The notes below the pieces were generated by a model. The model saw only the letters and a list, made by a program, of their open reading frames with translations, did not search any database and was not told where the DNA came from. Shown piece by piece: positions 1 through 10,650 of a stretch of 64,000 nucleotides of DNA (its first letter is position 1; each line of letters begins with the position of its first letter). A program made the translations under genes and the position numbers. The DNA is from Bradysia coprophila (taxonomy: Eukaryota > Arthropoda > Insecta > Diptera > Sciaridae), in NCBI RefSeq assembly GCF_014529535.1, contig NW_023503572.1, positions 496,001 through 560,000 of the forward strand, read 5' to 3'.

Positions 1-480
1 TAAATGTCCGTAACGCTAAGTTCACTATGATATTTTGAAAATGTTCTACATTGGCAAAAAACGTTTAATACGGATAACGTACGTACACTTGTGTTCTCGA
101 TAACTGGAGTAATTCTTTACCGATTTGCAAAATTTTGGTTTTAATCGAGGGAGAATGAAAATCATGAGGTTGAGTTCGTAGATGAACAATATTGGAGTAA
201 TGAGATGGGAGTAATTCTCAATTGAATTTTATTCCTAGTTGCCGCGATAGGCTCTGTGGTGGATATGTTTTTCCTTAATTTATTTTCGCTATGTGACACT
301 ATCTTTTATTCACTTCTGAATATGTGACGCTTTCCTTAAATATTTATTGCCGCTATGTGACACTATCTTTTATTAACTTCTGGATCTGCGACGCTGATCA
401 AGAAGCTTCAAAGTACAAAGTTGCAACATCCAGTTTAATTTAGGGTGATCAATCAAGATTTCGAAATTTCCGGATTTCGA
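1..480. repeat. AT-rich intergenic DNA with a ~63-bp tandem duplication
   Basis: No gene is visible. Two adjacent copies of a ~63-bp unit (about 271-331 and 332-395) share the core CGCTATGTGACACTATC followed by a TTATT-rich stretch and end in GACGCT. The remainder is unremarkable AT-rich sequence. Confidence 0.6.
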
Positions 481-489
481 ACTTTCAAG

Positions 490-580
490 TGGGGAAATCC
501 CCCCTTGACCCACCAATGCGGGGGCTGCCGCCCCTCGACCCCGCTTTTTTTATTATTTCACAGCCTGCGGCGCAACAACC
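490..580. repeat. GC-rich dispersed repeat (inverted partner near 54.4 kb)
   Basis: A sharply GC-rich block in AT-rich surroundings contains a G-run/C-run hairpin (GGGGGCTGCCGCCCC) followed by CTCGACCCCGC and a T-tract. Nearly the same sequence occurs in reverse orientation at 54412-54512, so it is a dispersed repeat. A GC-rich hairpin near an end resembles the 3' end of some Helitrons, but no CTRR terminus was established. Confidence 0.55.
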
Positions 581-625
581 ACACACATCAGAATTTTCTT
601 TTTCTATTCCTATTTCTATTTTCTA

Positions 626-798
626 ACACGTAACAGAATATCTTGGTTAATCTATGCGGCAAAAATAATCAGAAGTTTCTTTTTATATCCCTTGCTTTTC
701 CTTTTTATGCCTGCGGGAGCCATTCTCCTACTGTCAACACGCAACAGAATACCTTGATTAATCTATGCGGCAAAAACAATCAGAAATTTCTTTTTATA
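626..798. repeat. 111-bp spaced direct repeat
   Basis: About 60 bp containing CTATGCGGCAAAAA at 626-686 recurs with few changes at 737-798. The short open frames here follow the repeat and are not genes. Confidence 0.6.
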
Positions 799-999
799 AC
801 ATGTACGACAACATCGTCAGCATTAAAGTTATCCGGAAAGAATACGCATTTTTGGTCTCCGCATTTCGTAAGATTACTCTTTTTTAATCCACCATTCACC
901 ACTATTCAACTTTTCTCATTGAGTATCATTCAACCATACTCACATAACCTTACTTTCCTTAATTTTTTTTCCATTTAAAAAAATCCGGAATTCCGGATT

Positions 1000-1092
1000 T
1001 AATCCCGACAAAATTCCGGATTTTTATCATCCGGATTTTGTATTGTCCGGATTTTTTTTGTTCGGATTTTTTTTATCCGGATTTTGTAAGAC
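1000..1092. repeat. Short tandem repeat of TCCGGATTTT type
   Basis: A series of degenerate TCCGGATTTT-like units separated by T-rich spacers. It is a simple minisatellite with no coding signal. Confidence 0.65.
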
Positions 1093-2470
1093 CACCGCCG
1101 CGATAACTTTCCTAATTCTTATCAGATTTTCAATTTTTTTGTGATATTCGACGAAGATTGAAATTCTTGAGGTTGAGTTTGTAGAACAACGAGACTCTAC
1201 ACAGACACTTTTTTTGTTACCGCGCGATAACTTGAGTAATTTTTACCTGATTTTCAAATTTTTTGTTTTATTTGACAGAGAATGATATTAGAGTAGTGAG
1301 TTTGGAGTAATTGTAAACATAACTTGTTATACCACGACATTTTTGCAACGGATTTCCAGAAAAATTTCTTATCTGACGAGTAGTGAAATTCTGGATTTCT
1401 GGTCTAACAATTTAGAAGTACTTCCCAAAAGAGTTTTTGCTTGCTTGAGAAACCGATAGTTCGACTAATTCTCAGAGGCTTCAAAGTTTCGACCAGTAGC
1501 GTATAATTCATGTGGTTAAACTCGAACATTGGAATATAATTGGACTAGTAATATGGGATATACGACAATTTTTGCGTGAAATCGTATTCTTAATAGAATT
1601 TTTTCGTTTCCAGAGCGAAGCGAGGGCCGTAATTCACACGAGTTTTTTTTCAAGAGGTAGGCAAGAAATACGCCACCTTTTCAGCGCTTTTAGTATACTA
1701 CATAGGATCCTCATATTAGGAGTTAAACGTACCTCGCTGGACCTTCCACTCATTGCGCTTTTTAGGAGACAATATTCAATCGTTGTAAATATTGTTTGTT
1801 TGGATTCTTCTCAGTATATGTATAACATACTGAAAAATGCCTCTCATGATCACATCGTGTTATAATTTCCTATTTTCCATCCTTAGGCTTATGAATATTT
1901 GAACGAGTGTGAACTTTGCGGCCAGAGCGAAGAGAGGGCCGTAATTCACACGAGTTTAATTTATTCAAGAGGTAGGCAAGAAATATGCCATTTTAAAAGC
2001 GTTTTTTCGATTCACGCAGCTCTTCAGAAAATTAAATTAATTTTGAGTTTTCTAAACGCCCAGTGAAAATACTCAATACTCAATTAATGATGTAGCAAAT
2101 AGACCATTCTTGTTTCGCTTTTTCATCTGACTATAATTTTGTGTTCTTAAAAACACCAGCTTTTTTAAAAATGGTAAGACAACTGGGACTGGAATTATTG
2201 AAAGTATTGATAGTCAGTCAAGGGAAATGACCCACCCTAGTGGTGGGGCCTAGTGTTTTATGCATGCGCAGTGTGTGTCTGTATATTGTCTTCTTCTTCT
2301 TCGGATTGTCGGAATATTTTATTTGAATTTTAACATTTTCATTATAGAGTGTTTAAGTGAGAGAGATGGCGAAACGACAACCTATTGTTCCATATCGGGT
2401 TCTGCTGTCAGATTCTTTTGTATTATCGATGACAGCAGACCCGAGTTGATTTTCCATCTCGTTCTACTTA
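1093..2470. repeat. Non-coding stretch with a ~70-bp direct repeat
   Basis: The segments 1611-1680 and 1922-1992 are near-identical direct copies sharing GAGGGCCGTAATTCACACGA and a following AAGAGGTAGGCAAGAAAT. They could be the ends of a small element or a local duplication. The open frame at 1512-1865 spans one copy and resembles no known protein. Nothing else is recognised. Confidence 0.45.
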
Positions 2471-2499
2471 CCGTATTAGTGATTGTGTGTGGTTGGGAC

Positions 2500-4000
2500 A
2501 GATTTTGTACAGCTCAGCATAACGAACCAATGGCTTTAGTTAAGTTTGATTTCAGGAATGCTTTCAACATGTTGTTTAGGAAGTTTATGTTAGGAGAAGT
2601 GAAATATGTTTGTCCTGAGTTGCTAGCTTTAATGCAACACGCGTACAGGCTTTCTTCTAATCTTTATTTCCTTGATGAAACTTTGTTTTTTGCGAGAGGG
2701 TTTCAACAAGGTGATCCGTTAGGGCCCCCTGGTTTCTGTATTGGTATTATGAAGATGACTCATTCTCTTTTGTCGAGGTTGAATGGTTGGTATTTAGACG
2801 ATGGTTCTAAAGGGGACGTGCTGTTAGTGGTTTTAGAAGATATAAAGAAAGTATTAGCTTTCTGTGGTTTGTCGGGCTTGTCTTTGAATGCTGGGAATTG
2901 TGAGGAGGAAAAGGCTCATATGTATGGTAAAATTTCTTCTTTTCTGCCAGGTTGATGAATCTTCTCTTGAGATTCAGGGCTCACCTATTTTTGAGTTAGA
3001 TTTAGAAAGGATGTTTTCGACGAAGGTTGAGAATATCAAGATTATGTGTGATTGCTTGAAATTGATGGATGTGCACCCGGCTTTGTGCATCTTTAGGAAG
3101 TCCTTGGGTAGCTGTTGGCTCAATTATTTGTTGCGTTCTTCTTTAGCCTATCTTTTAGTAGATCGTCTGAGGCAGGTTGACGAGATTTATCGATCAACTC
3201 TCGGGGACATTGCAAATGTTAAGGTTTTAGGCTTTGCTTGGGATCAGACTTCTCTCCCTTTGATTTCGGGTGGCTTAGGTTTAGGTATTAGGAAAGGGGC
3301 CATTCAAATAGTGCGCACGCTAAAAATGATGATTTTTAGACCCCCCTCCCACCTTGCACGCGAAAATACATGGGAAAAATTTTTAAAATGTATGAAGCGC
3401 ACGCTTTGGTCTGACCCCCCGTCCCCCATGACAGCGTGCGCACTATTTGAATGACCCCAAAGTATGAGATATTGCAGTGCCAGTTTATCAGTCTTCTGTT
3501 TATTCTACTTTAGAGTTATCAAATGAGATTTTGAGAAAATTCAATTTTCCAATGATCGATTCAAATATTTTAGAGTCAATTGAGGAAATTCCTCGAGATT
3601 TCGTTCCAGAGAATGATGAAAAGAAAAAGAAACAAAAGAATTGGGATCTGCCAGGGATTAACAATAAGTTTGACGAGATGTTTGCATCTAGTGAACCCGT
3701 TGCTCGCGCAAGACTCCTTGCGCCATCAGCTAAAGAATCTTCAAAGTGGCTGCAAGTACTTCCATCGAGCCAATTGGGTTTACTCTTAGATAATAACTCC
3801 GCTAGAATTGCTGTTGGTAGTTGGTCTTCGTTTGGGTTCTAATTTATGCGAGGAACATAGATGTGGTTGTGGCGAAAAGGTCAAAAAGGATGGTTTAGAT
3901 GGTCTGCAAGATGATAACAAAATAGCTGAACATGATGAAGTTAACAAAGTTTTCTTATATGCATTCTCAAAGAACATAACATCAGAGATTAAAAATTAAA
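2500..4000 (+). pseudogene. Decayed non-LTR retrotransposon reverse transcriptase
   Basis: Translation shows reverse-transcriptase motifs in order: KFDFRNAFN (motif A with the first catalytic Asp) near 2545, QQGDPLGP near 2705, and WYLDDGS (motif C, YLDD) near 2787. Further on come SGGLGLGIRK, ARARLLAPSAKESSKWLQ and a cysteine-rich GLRLGSN-CEEHRCGCGE stretch near 3825-3875. This is the usual C-terminal order of one group of insect non-LTR elements; the clade was not settled. The frame changes near 2940 and near 3820, a TGA interrupts at 3465-3467, and a MITE sits at 3296-3458, so it is non-functional. The 5' boundary is unclear. Confidence 0.85.
3296..3458. mobile_element. 163-bp MITE with GGGGCCATTCA-type inverted ends
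   Basis: The ends are inverted: GGGGCCATTCAAATAGTGCG at the left and its near-complement ending ATTTGAATGACCCC at the right, about 26 bp each. AAA lies immediately outside both ends (3293-3295 and 3459-3461), giving a 3-bp target duplication. It has no coding capacity. Removing 163 bp plus one AAA (166, remainder 1 modulo 3) brings the reverse-transcriptase frame before it into register with the frame after it, so the boundaries are likely exact. The MITE at 61523-61690 has related termini. Confidence 0.85.
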
Positions 4001-4255
4001 AAACTGAGATTTCAAGAACAACTAAAAACTGAGTTAAACAACATGCAAATGCAGAAACTATGAAGTATTTGACGACATAAGGGGTTAGGTGTTTGACGGG
4101 ATTAGTTGTGCTTCGGCAATAGGTGTTTTTCGGGATAGCTTACTAGGCGGCGACGACGTGGCGCGCAACCCCACGCTGATTTTTGATGTTCACACGACTG
4201 CTCAGTACTAAACTCACATATTGTATAACTATACCACACACATAATAGGGTGTAA

Positions 4256-4426
4256 CGGTTTTTACAAAATGTCTTATTTCTTTTAAGGTTCAGCCGGAAA
4301 TCCACTCAGCTGGTCCATCTCATCATTTTATGGGAAAAAAAATAAAACTTTCATTTCATTTTGTGCTGCCGCCAGATCGATTTTCCGTCTGAGCCTTAAA
4401 AGAAATAAGACATTTTGTAAAAACCG
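4256..4426. mobile_element. 171-bp MITE with perfect 33-bp terminal inverted repeats
   Basis: Positions 4256-4288 and 4394-4426 are exact reverse complements over 33 bp, beginning CGGTTTTTACAAAATGTC. The interior is non-coding. CTATACCA-like sequence lies on both sides (near 4229 and 4427) and could be an imperfect target duplication. The flanking sequence resembles 36650-36780, so it seems to have inserted into a dispersed repeat. Confidence 0.8.
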
Positions 4427-4645
4427 CTATACCATAACACATAACCAATCGCGTCCCACTGGAAATGCGCAATCTCTAAGTATCATTTTTACAAAAATCC
4501 AATATGATTGCCAGCGGTCATTTTGTTAGACGACCGGAAATAGTACTGCCGCTCAATACAGTCGTCAACAGTTTCTACACTTGAGTATTATAAAAAAAAA
4601 AAATATATTTTTGAAAAAAAAAATTTAAGCTATACGTGAAACGTA

Positions 4646-7231
4646 TTATTTACAAAGAAAGTCGCGGATCAAATTATTTGTAATTTCGGGCTCATCTTGG
4701 TGCAGGAAATGTCCGGCATTCGGAATGCCTTTGACACACATTTTTGGATATTGTTTGGTGGTGGCATTCAGTGAATCTTGTGATACATACGGATCCTTTC
4801 CACCTAAAATGAACATTCCGTCGGTACCGTCTAGGCCATCGTCAGCATCACCACCAACCTCCTGAACAAAGTTCATTTGTCCGTTATTCGGCGAAATATT
4901 CGCACGATAATAGTTTAGTCCAGCCGTTAATGCACCTGTTGGACATTTCAGAAATGAAAATCTTTTTTTAACAACATAGGCGAGAAAGTAGCAATTTTCT
5001 CCCTTACGGTGACACTTCGAAAGACTTTGTTAGAAATTGCAGTTCTTAACTTTTTTCACTGCTTGTAAATTATATATAATTAAAGATATAGCTTTCGTAC
5101 CCGGCTTCGAAAAGACATATTTATAGACATCAAGATCCTCATCTTTGAACAGCGTCGAGAAAAACGCATAATCATTGGCACGCATTTCTGATTCAGCCAC
5201 ACCACGCTTCAAGAACTCGATAATATAAGCTGCCTTATTGCGCTGGTCCATTGACTCGGCAATAAGCTGCTTGAACACTGTCCCCGACGGGGATCCCAAC
5301 AAAATATATTTGTCCACCATCTCCCGATTGCTGGCAATAAATGCGGATCCAATTATAGAGCCCCAGTCGTGGCACACCAGCACACATTTCTTACGATCTG
5401 GAAGATTGGGTGGTACTTCTTCAACTAGAGAATTTTATGATTGTCTCTTCGCTCACTCACTCAAGTACTTGATAAAGGCTTTCAAATCGACGATCAAATT
5501 GGGCAGCACGTAGTTTGTCTCTCCGATGGGTCTCTGTGACCACGCAAAACCTCGCATATCTATGGCAACAGTCCTGTTTATTTGAAGACATAATTTGATA
5601 TGATTGTGAAAAATTCAATAAACTAAGGACAACGAGTGGAGAAAGGAGACGCTGCGACGCTAAGCCCATTCTATCTCGTATATCTATCGTATGAGTGACA
5701 CTAGAACGTCCATAACCCGATAACATACTTGATCCCCCCTTCTATTGCTAGAGCAGCTCAAGTGCGATACGTACAGATTTACAGAATGTGTACAACTTAG
5801 AGCTTGCTCATTGCGCGATTACAAAAGTTCGTCCGTAAGCTCGTAAGGTACTTCACGTGTGAAATAAAATGTAGCAAGAACCACTTACGGTTATTAATTT
5901 ATGATGGAATCTTAGGAACCAACCTACTACCACCTTATAAATCCCAAAAGTACAGAAGAAATCCCAAAAAAATCAACATATTTCCACCACAAAGATGACG
6001 TGGCAAATCGCCTACGACGATTTAATATATTCAGGTCTGTGGTAACGTCCTGTCACAGGATTCCTGTGGATGGTAGGAAACTAATCACGGAAATCATAAA
6101 ATCTTGCACTTTGATCATAGAGCCCAGTGGGCAACTTAAATGAAATCGACGCAGGCGATTTTTTCCACCACCACCTCAACAATCCCGAAATTCAAATAAA
6201 GAACACAAGAAAACGTCAGATATCCTTGACATTCCTTAAATTCCACAAGTGGGAAGACGGTGGCTCATGTGGGGTTTTTGGAATTTTGGGAACTAACATA
6301 CTGCCACCTCAATAATCCCAAAAGTCCGGAAGAGAACACAAAAAAATTCGTCAGAAACCCCACAAATACCTTGAATTTTAGAACTGGAAAAATGGTGGAC
6401 CATAAGGTGCCGGGAACCAATATGCTACCACCTTAATAATATCAAAACTACAGAGGGGAACAAAGAAACCCTCAGAAATCCTTCAAAATACTTTGTTTCT
6501 AGAACTAGGAAGATGATTCCATTCTACGGCCGAGTAGTGCAATTTACGCTCACTCTGAAGCTTTCCAGTTTATAATTCATAAACGTTTTTTTACCCAGCC
6601 TGGCACCCACCATATCTCAGAATCTCCTCGACCCATTTTTCCCATTTTCTTCTAAGATCTCCCATTTTCTTACTCAAGTTATCATGTAAACGAACGGACA
6701 GACGGACGGCCGATCACAGACTTTTCGTGGATCCGTGGATTCTATAATCCTAACCAAATGATTTGTCCCTACCGTCTGCTTCGAATTCCACATGTTGCAA
6801 ACGGCATACGGGTTATATGAACCCTCACCACTTCGTGCGGGTGTAAAAATGGAGCAATTTACCAATACTCTTTAGAAAACTCTGGAATCTGATAACGCCA
6901 CGAATACCAGAACTCGGGGAATCCATGCACGAATACCATCAACGGTTTGCGACGGTCTCCAGCTTCGACGTAATGGAAACGAATACCCTGACAGGACAAA
7001 AAATAGCGTCAAACATTAGCGAGAATGACCGGGAATTATTAAATGAACTATTCGCTGCGTATACCATACATTAACGATGGCAAATTTGTGTGTGCCATAC
7101 TTTCGATCGAATAAAACCGCTGGTGCAATGAGTCGTTGTTTCGGCAGCAATTCTCGCGACGAAATGGTGGTCACAACTACCGTAATAATTACAATGGATA
7201 ACGGTGAAATGGTACGGTATGGATCGACCAT
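4646..7231 (-). CDS. EPHX4-like epoxide hydrolase (alpha/beta hydrolase), 5 exons, 337 aa
   Basis: The exons in coding order are 7070-7231, 6863-6987, 5461-5573, 5101-5424 and 4646-4935. They total 1014 nt in a continuous frame from ATG to TAA, all with GT-AG introns. A hydrophobic N-terminal segment (SIVIITVVVTTIS, about residues 9-21) suggests a signal anchor. The oxyanion-hole motif HGFPEFW starts at His75, the nucleophile elbow is CHDWGS (Asp153), the acid is in GGKDPYV (Asp289) and the general base is in NAGHFLHQDEP (His317). This is the complete catalytic set of microsomal-type EPHX4-like epoxide hydrolases, which open epoxides by water addition; the substrate cannot be inferred. ATG 7229-7231 was preferred because the upstream frame opens only on GTG. 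Intron 3 (5425-5460) is only 36 nt. Confidence 0.93.
5880..6520. repeat. ~125-bp tandem repeat inside an epoxide hydrolase intron
   Basis: Four degenerate units share GGAACCAACCTACTACCACC, then CAATAATCCCAAAAGT, then GGAAGATGGTGGACCAT-like text, with starts near 5913, 6170, 6290 and 6414. The family recurs at 17860-18110 (reverse), 21780-22080 and 23250-24080. It is non-coding and lies in the 1289-bp intron 5574-6862. Confidence 0.75.
6520..6855. repeat. Dispersed repeat with TACCGTCTGCTTCGAATTCC end
   Basis: It contains ACGGCCGAGTAG, a run of hydrophobic-looking non-coding text, then GACAGACGGAC and TACCGTCTGCTTCGAATTCC, followed by CACTTCGTGCGGGTG. A second copy in the same orientation occupies about 36890-37500, and a partial one lies at about 23840-23950. 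No open frame or terminal repeat was found. Confidence 0.65.
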
Positions 7232-7574
7232 TGTGATACAAGTTTTTCCGTGTTGTTTTGTATCACTCTTCACTCACAAATTGACACATCACCGATACGT
7301 GAAGTTCTTATAGCTTCTGGCTAATTATTTACTCAATTAAAACAGACCTTATTTCGTTTATATTCGATACTGAAAACAAAATTTAGGGTGGGTCGATTTT
7401 TTCAATTTTGAAATCAACATAAATTTTCCTGTGTAACCTGCTGACGGGCGTTTTTACTTCATATTTAGACCCATACTAAGTACAAGTCTTTTAGATTTGC
7501 GTTCGACTGTGTAACATTGAGAATTAAGATATGTTAACGCTAGCAGTCTTATCGCGACAGAAACTCTAGTATCG

Positions 7575-7885
7575 TTCTTGAGCCGCGGACCGGAACCCGA
7601 AACTGATTCCGATCCGAACCGGAACCCGAAACTGATTCCGATCCGAACCGGAACTCGAACTTCACCTGAATCTGAAATTTTCGATTTCAGGCCTGACTTG
7701 AATTTTCAATGGTAGAAGAATTATAGGCTCACCCGAACCCGACCTGATGCATCCTGAAAATTTCAGATTCAGGTCAGGTTTGGATTGAAACCGAAATCGA
7801 AAATTTCAGGTTCAGGTGAAGTTCGGGTCGAATCTGAAATTTCAGGTCGAAATAAGGTTCGGGTCAACTTGAATTGAAAGAGGAG
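7575..7885. repeat. Degenerate GAACCCGAAACTGA / TTCAGGTTCGGGT repeat tract
   Basis: Many short units of the type GAACCCGAAACTGATTCCGATCC are followed by CTGAAATTTTCGATTTCAGG-type units on both strands. Related tracts occur at 26060-26400 and 29650-30075. This is a dispersed, internally repetitive family without coding potential. Confidence 0.7.
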
Positions 7886-7979
7886 AGGGAGATGCGGGCA
7901 AAATTGGAAAATATGCACTTTTTCTTAATTTCTACCAATAGCTACAGTTGTATAGATCATTGTCAATGTCGTTTGAGAT

Positions 7980-8085
7980 GTCAAATGAGCTGTCATTTTC
8001 ACAAAGCTAACCAAAATGTTACAAAAATTTATATGGAGCTGTTATTGTTTGAGGTTAGCTTTGTGAAATTGACAACTCATTTGAC
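7980..8085. mobile_element. ~106-bp hairpin MITE
   Basis: The ends form ~33-bp imperfect inverted repeats: GTCAAATGAGCTGTCATTTT at the left, then CACAAAGCTAACC, matched at the right by GGTTAGCTTTGTGAAATTGACA and CTCATTTGAC. A partial copy with GTCATTTTCACAAAGCTAAC lies near 62500. No target duplication was resolved. Confidence 0.7.
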
Positions 8086-8315
8086 ACTATTTTGAGAGAA
8101 GAACAGTTATTTGACACTGATCTATTGCAAATAAATACAAAAACACAAAAAGTCAAGCAAAACAGAAAAAGTAATAAAAAAAATTAATTTCTGCGAGATG
8201 AATGTACCTTCTCATCATCATAAATCAATTGCTTCGATATATATATATATGAATCCTACGAGCGAATACATCAGACTCAGACACCAATCGCCATCTATCA
8301 GCAAATGGTGGGAAC

Positions 8316-8500
8316 AAAAGCTCTTCGGTTAGCAGTCAGCAAGCGATTTAGTAAGGTGCTTCGCTACGTCGTAGAAGACATTCTCAAAGAAATTCTTAGG
8401 TCTGTGGGATTATCATGAGAAAAGCTCTTCAATCAGCAATCAGCAAGCGATACAGTAAGGTACTTGGCTATGTCGTTGAAGAGAAAGTTCTCAAGGTCTG
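8316..8500. repeat. 103-bp tandem duplication
   Basis: About 75 bp starting AAAAGCTCTTC and containing CAGCAAGCGAT-AGTAAGGT is present at 8316 and again at 8419 with scattered differences. It has no recognisable coding content and lies next to the left end of the large foldback-like element. Confidence 0.6.
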
Positions 8501-8879
8501 GGCTGCTGAAAAACAGATGTCGCAGTGAACGATGCTACCGTCAATGAGATCCCGGGTAAAAAAAAAGTGGTCGTGAGACGTCTTTTCGATACAGCTTTTT
8601 TGTATGGAGGTGAGACGTCTCTTTTTTGACCTTTGAGACTGGTTTAGTTCTCATAATTCATCCGAAATTCATCATAATTCATCCGAAACTGTGGAGAAGT
8701 CTCGTTTTAAATATTTTTCAAAGATGTTTGAGACTTTATGAGATTGTCAGAGTAGTCTCGTTTTCAATATTTTTCGAGAATCTGGAAGACTGACAGAGAA
8801 GTCTCATTTGGAATAATTTTTTTGAACTTCGAGAGACTGACGAGTAGTCTCATTCAGACTTGTTTGACAGAGTAGTCTG

Positions 8880-9885
8880 CTTTTCGAGACGGTGTGAGAC
8901 TGAATGAGTAGTCTCGTTTCGACCTTTCGAGACGGTATGAGACTGAATGAGTAGTCTCATTTCGACTTTTCGAGACGGTATGAGACTGAATGAGTAGTCT
9001 CATTTTAACTTTCGGAGACGGTATGAGACTGAATAAGTAGTCTCATTTCAACTTTTGGAGACGGTATGAGACTGAATGAGTAGTCTCATTTCGACCTTTC
9101 GAGACGGTATGAGACTGAATGAGTAGTCTCATTTCGACTTTTCGAGACGGTATGAGACTGAATGAGTAGTCTCATTTTAACTTTCGGAGACGGTATGAGA
9201 CTGAATAAGTAGTCTCATTTCAACTTTCGGAGACGGTATGAGACCGGATGAGTAGTCTCATTTCGACTTTTTGAGACGGTGTGAGACTGAACGAGTAGTC
9301 TCATTTCGACTTTTTGAGACGGTATGAGACTGGATGAGTTGTCTCATTTCCACTTTCTGAGATGGTATGAGACTGGATGAGTAGTCTCATTTCCACTTTC
9401 TGAGACGGTATGAGACTAGATGAGCAGTCTCATTTCGACTTTTTGAGATGGTATGAGACTGAACGAGTAGTCTCATTTCGACTTTTTGAGATGGTATGAG
9501 ACTGAACGAGTAGTCTCATTTCGACTTTTTGAGACGGTATGAGACTGGATGAGTTGTCTCATTTCCACTTTCTGAGATGGTATGAGACTGGATGAGTAGT
9601 CTCATTTCCACTTTCTGAGACGGTATGAGACTAGATGAGCAGTCTCATTTCGACTTTTTGAGATGGTATGAGACTGAACGAGTAGTCTCATTTCGACTTT
9701 TTGAGATGGTATGAGACTGAACGAGTAGTCTCATTTCGACTTTTTGAGACGGTATGAGACTGGATGAGTTGTCTCATTTCCACTTTCTGAGATGGTATGA
9801 GACTGGATGAGTAGTCTCATTTCCACTTTCTGAGACGGTATGAGACTAGATGAGCAGTCTCATTTCGACTTTTTGAGACGGTGGT
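8880..9885. repeat. 43-bp tandem array (array A of the foldback element)
   Basis: About 23 units resemble GAGACGGTATGAGACTGAAT followed by GAGTAGTCTCATTTCGACTTTT. Each unit has a GAGAC/GTCTC mini-inverted repeat. The variant GACTGGATGAGTTGTCTC recurs at 9331, 9546 and 9761, exactly 215 bp apart, showing a 5-unit higher-order repeat. Confidence 0.9.
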
Positions 9886-9899
9886 CTGATGATAATTTT

Positions 9900-10360
9900 T
9901 AAAAAAAGACTGTTTGAGACGTCTCACATTTCGAGTTTTTTTTTAACTTTTTGAGTTTTTTTATTCTCTCTGAGACGTCTCACATTTTGAGTTTTTTTTA
10001 TTCTCTTTGAGACGTCTCACGTTTTGAGTTTTTTGAATTCTTTTTGAGACGTCTCACATTTTGAGTTTTTTTTATTCTCTTTGAGACGTCTCACGTTTTG
10101 AGTTTTTTTAATTCTCTTTGAGACGTCTCACATTTTGAGTTTTTTTTATTCTCTTTGAGACGTCTCACATTTTGAGTTTTTTTTATTCTCTCTGAGACGT
10201 CTCACATTTTGAGTTTTTTTTATTCTCTTTGAGACGTCTCACGTTTTGAGTTTTTTTAATTCTCTTTGAGACGTCTCACATTTTGAGTTTTTTTTATTCT
10301 CTTTGAGACGTCTCACATTTTTAGTTTTTTTTATTCTCTCTGAGACGTCTCACATTTTGA
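9900..10360. repeat. ~37-bp tandem array around palindrome GAGACGTCTC (array B)
   Basis: About 12 units of GAGACGTCTCACATTTTGAG followed by a T-run and ATTCTCTTT. The perfect 10-bp palindrome GAGACGTCTC recurs in every unit. It is found only on the left side of the foldback element. Confidence 0.9.
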
Positions 10361-10499
10361 GTATGTTAGACTGTTTTTGAGTCTCATATTCTCTGTCCCG
10401 TTTTTTGTCATTTGTTACTTCTCTGTTGAGTTCATAGATGGCCACAACTTTTCATTTCTCTTACAATTCACTAGATCCAATTTGTACAGAAGAAGTTGA

Positions 10500-10650
10500 C
10501 TGAAATGATTGTAATAATGTTTAGTAATATTTTGATTTTTTTTACCTTTTTTTTATTTTGTGATGTATTTTGCGGTCACCCATCCAAGTACTAACCGCGA
10601 CCAATGATGCTTAACTTTCGGATCGGACCACCAACGACGTTACGCTTGCT
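10500..10650 (-). mobile_element. 5S rRNA-derived SINE3-like fragment
   Basis: The reverse strand reads GTCCGATCCGAAAGTTAAGC, then ATCATTGGTCGCGGTTAGTA and CTTGGATGGGTGACCGC (about 10575-10640). This matches the internal promoter region of insect 5S rRNA (A box, intermediate element, C box). It is followed downstream by an A-rich tail (10500-10566). The 5' third and 3' end of 5S rRNA are missing, so it is not a 5S gene. A 5S-headed retroposon is the natural reading; a simple 5S pseudogene is the alternative. Confidence 0.7.
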
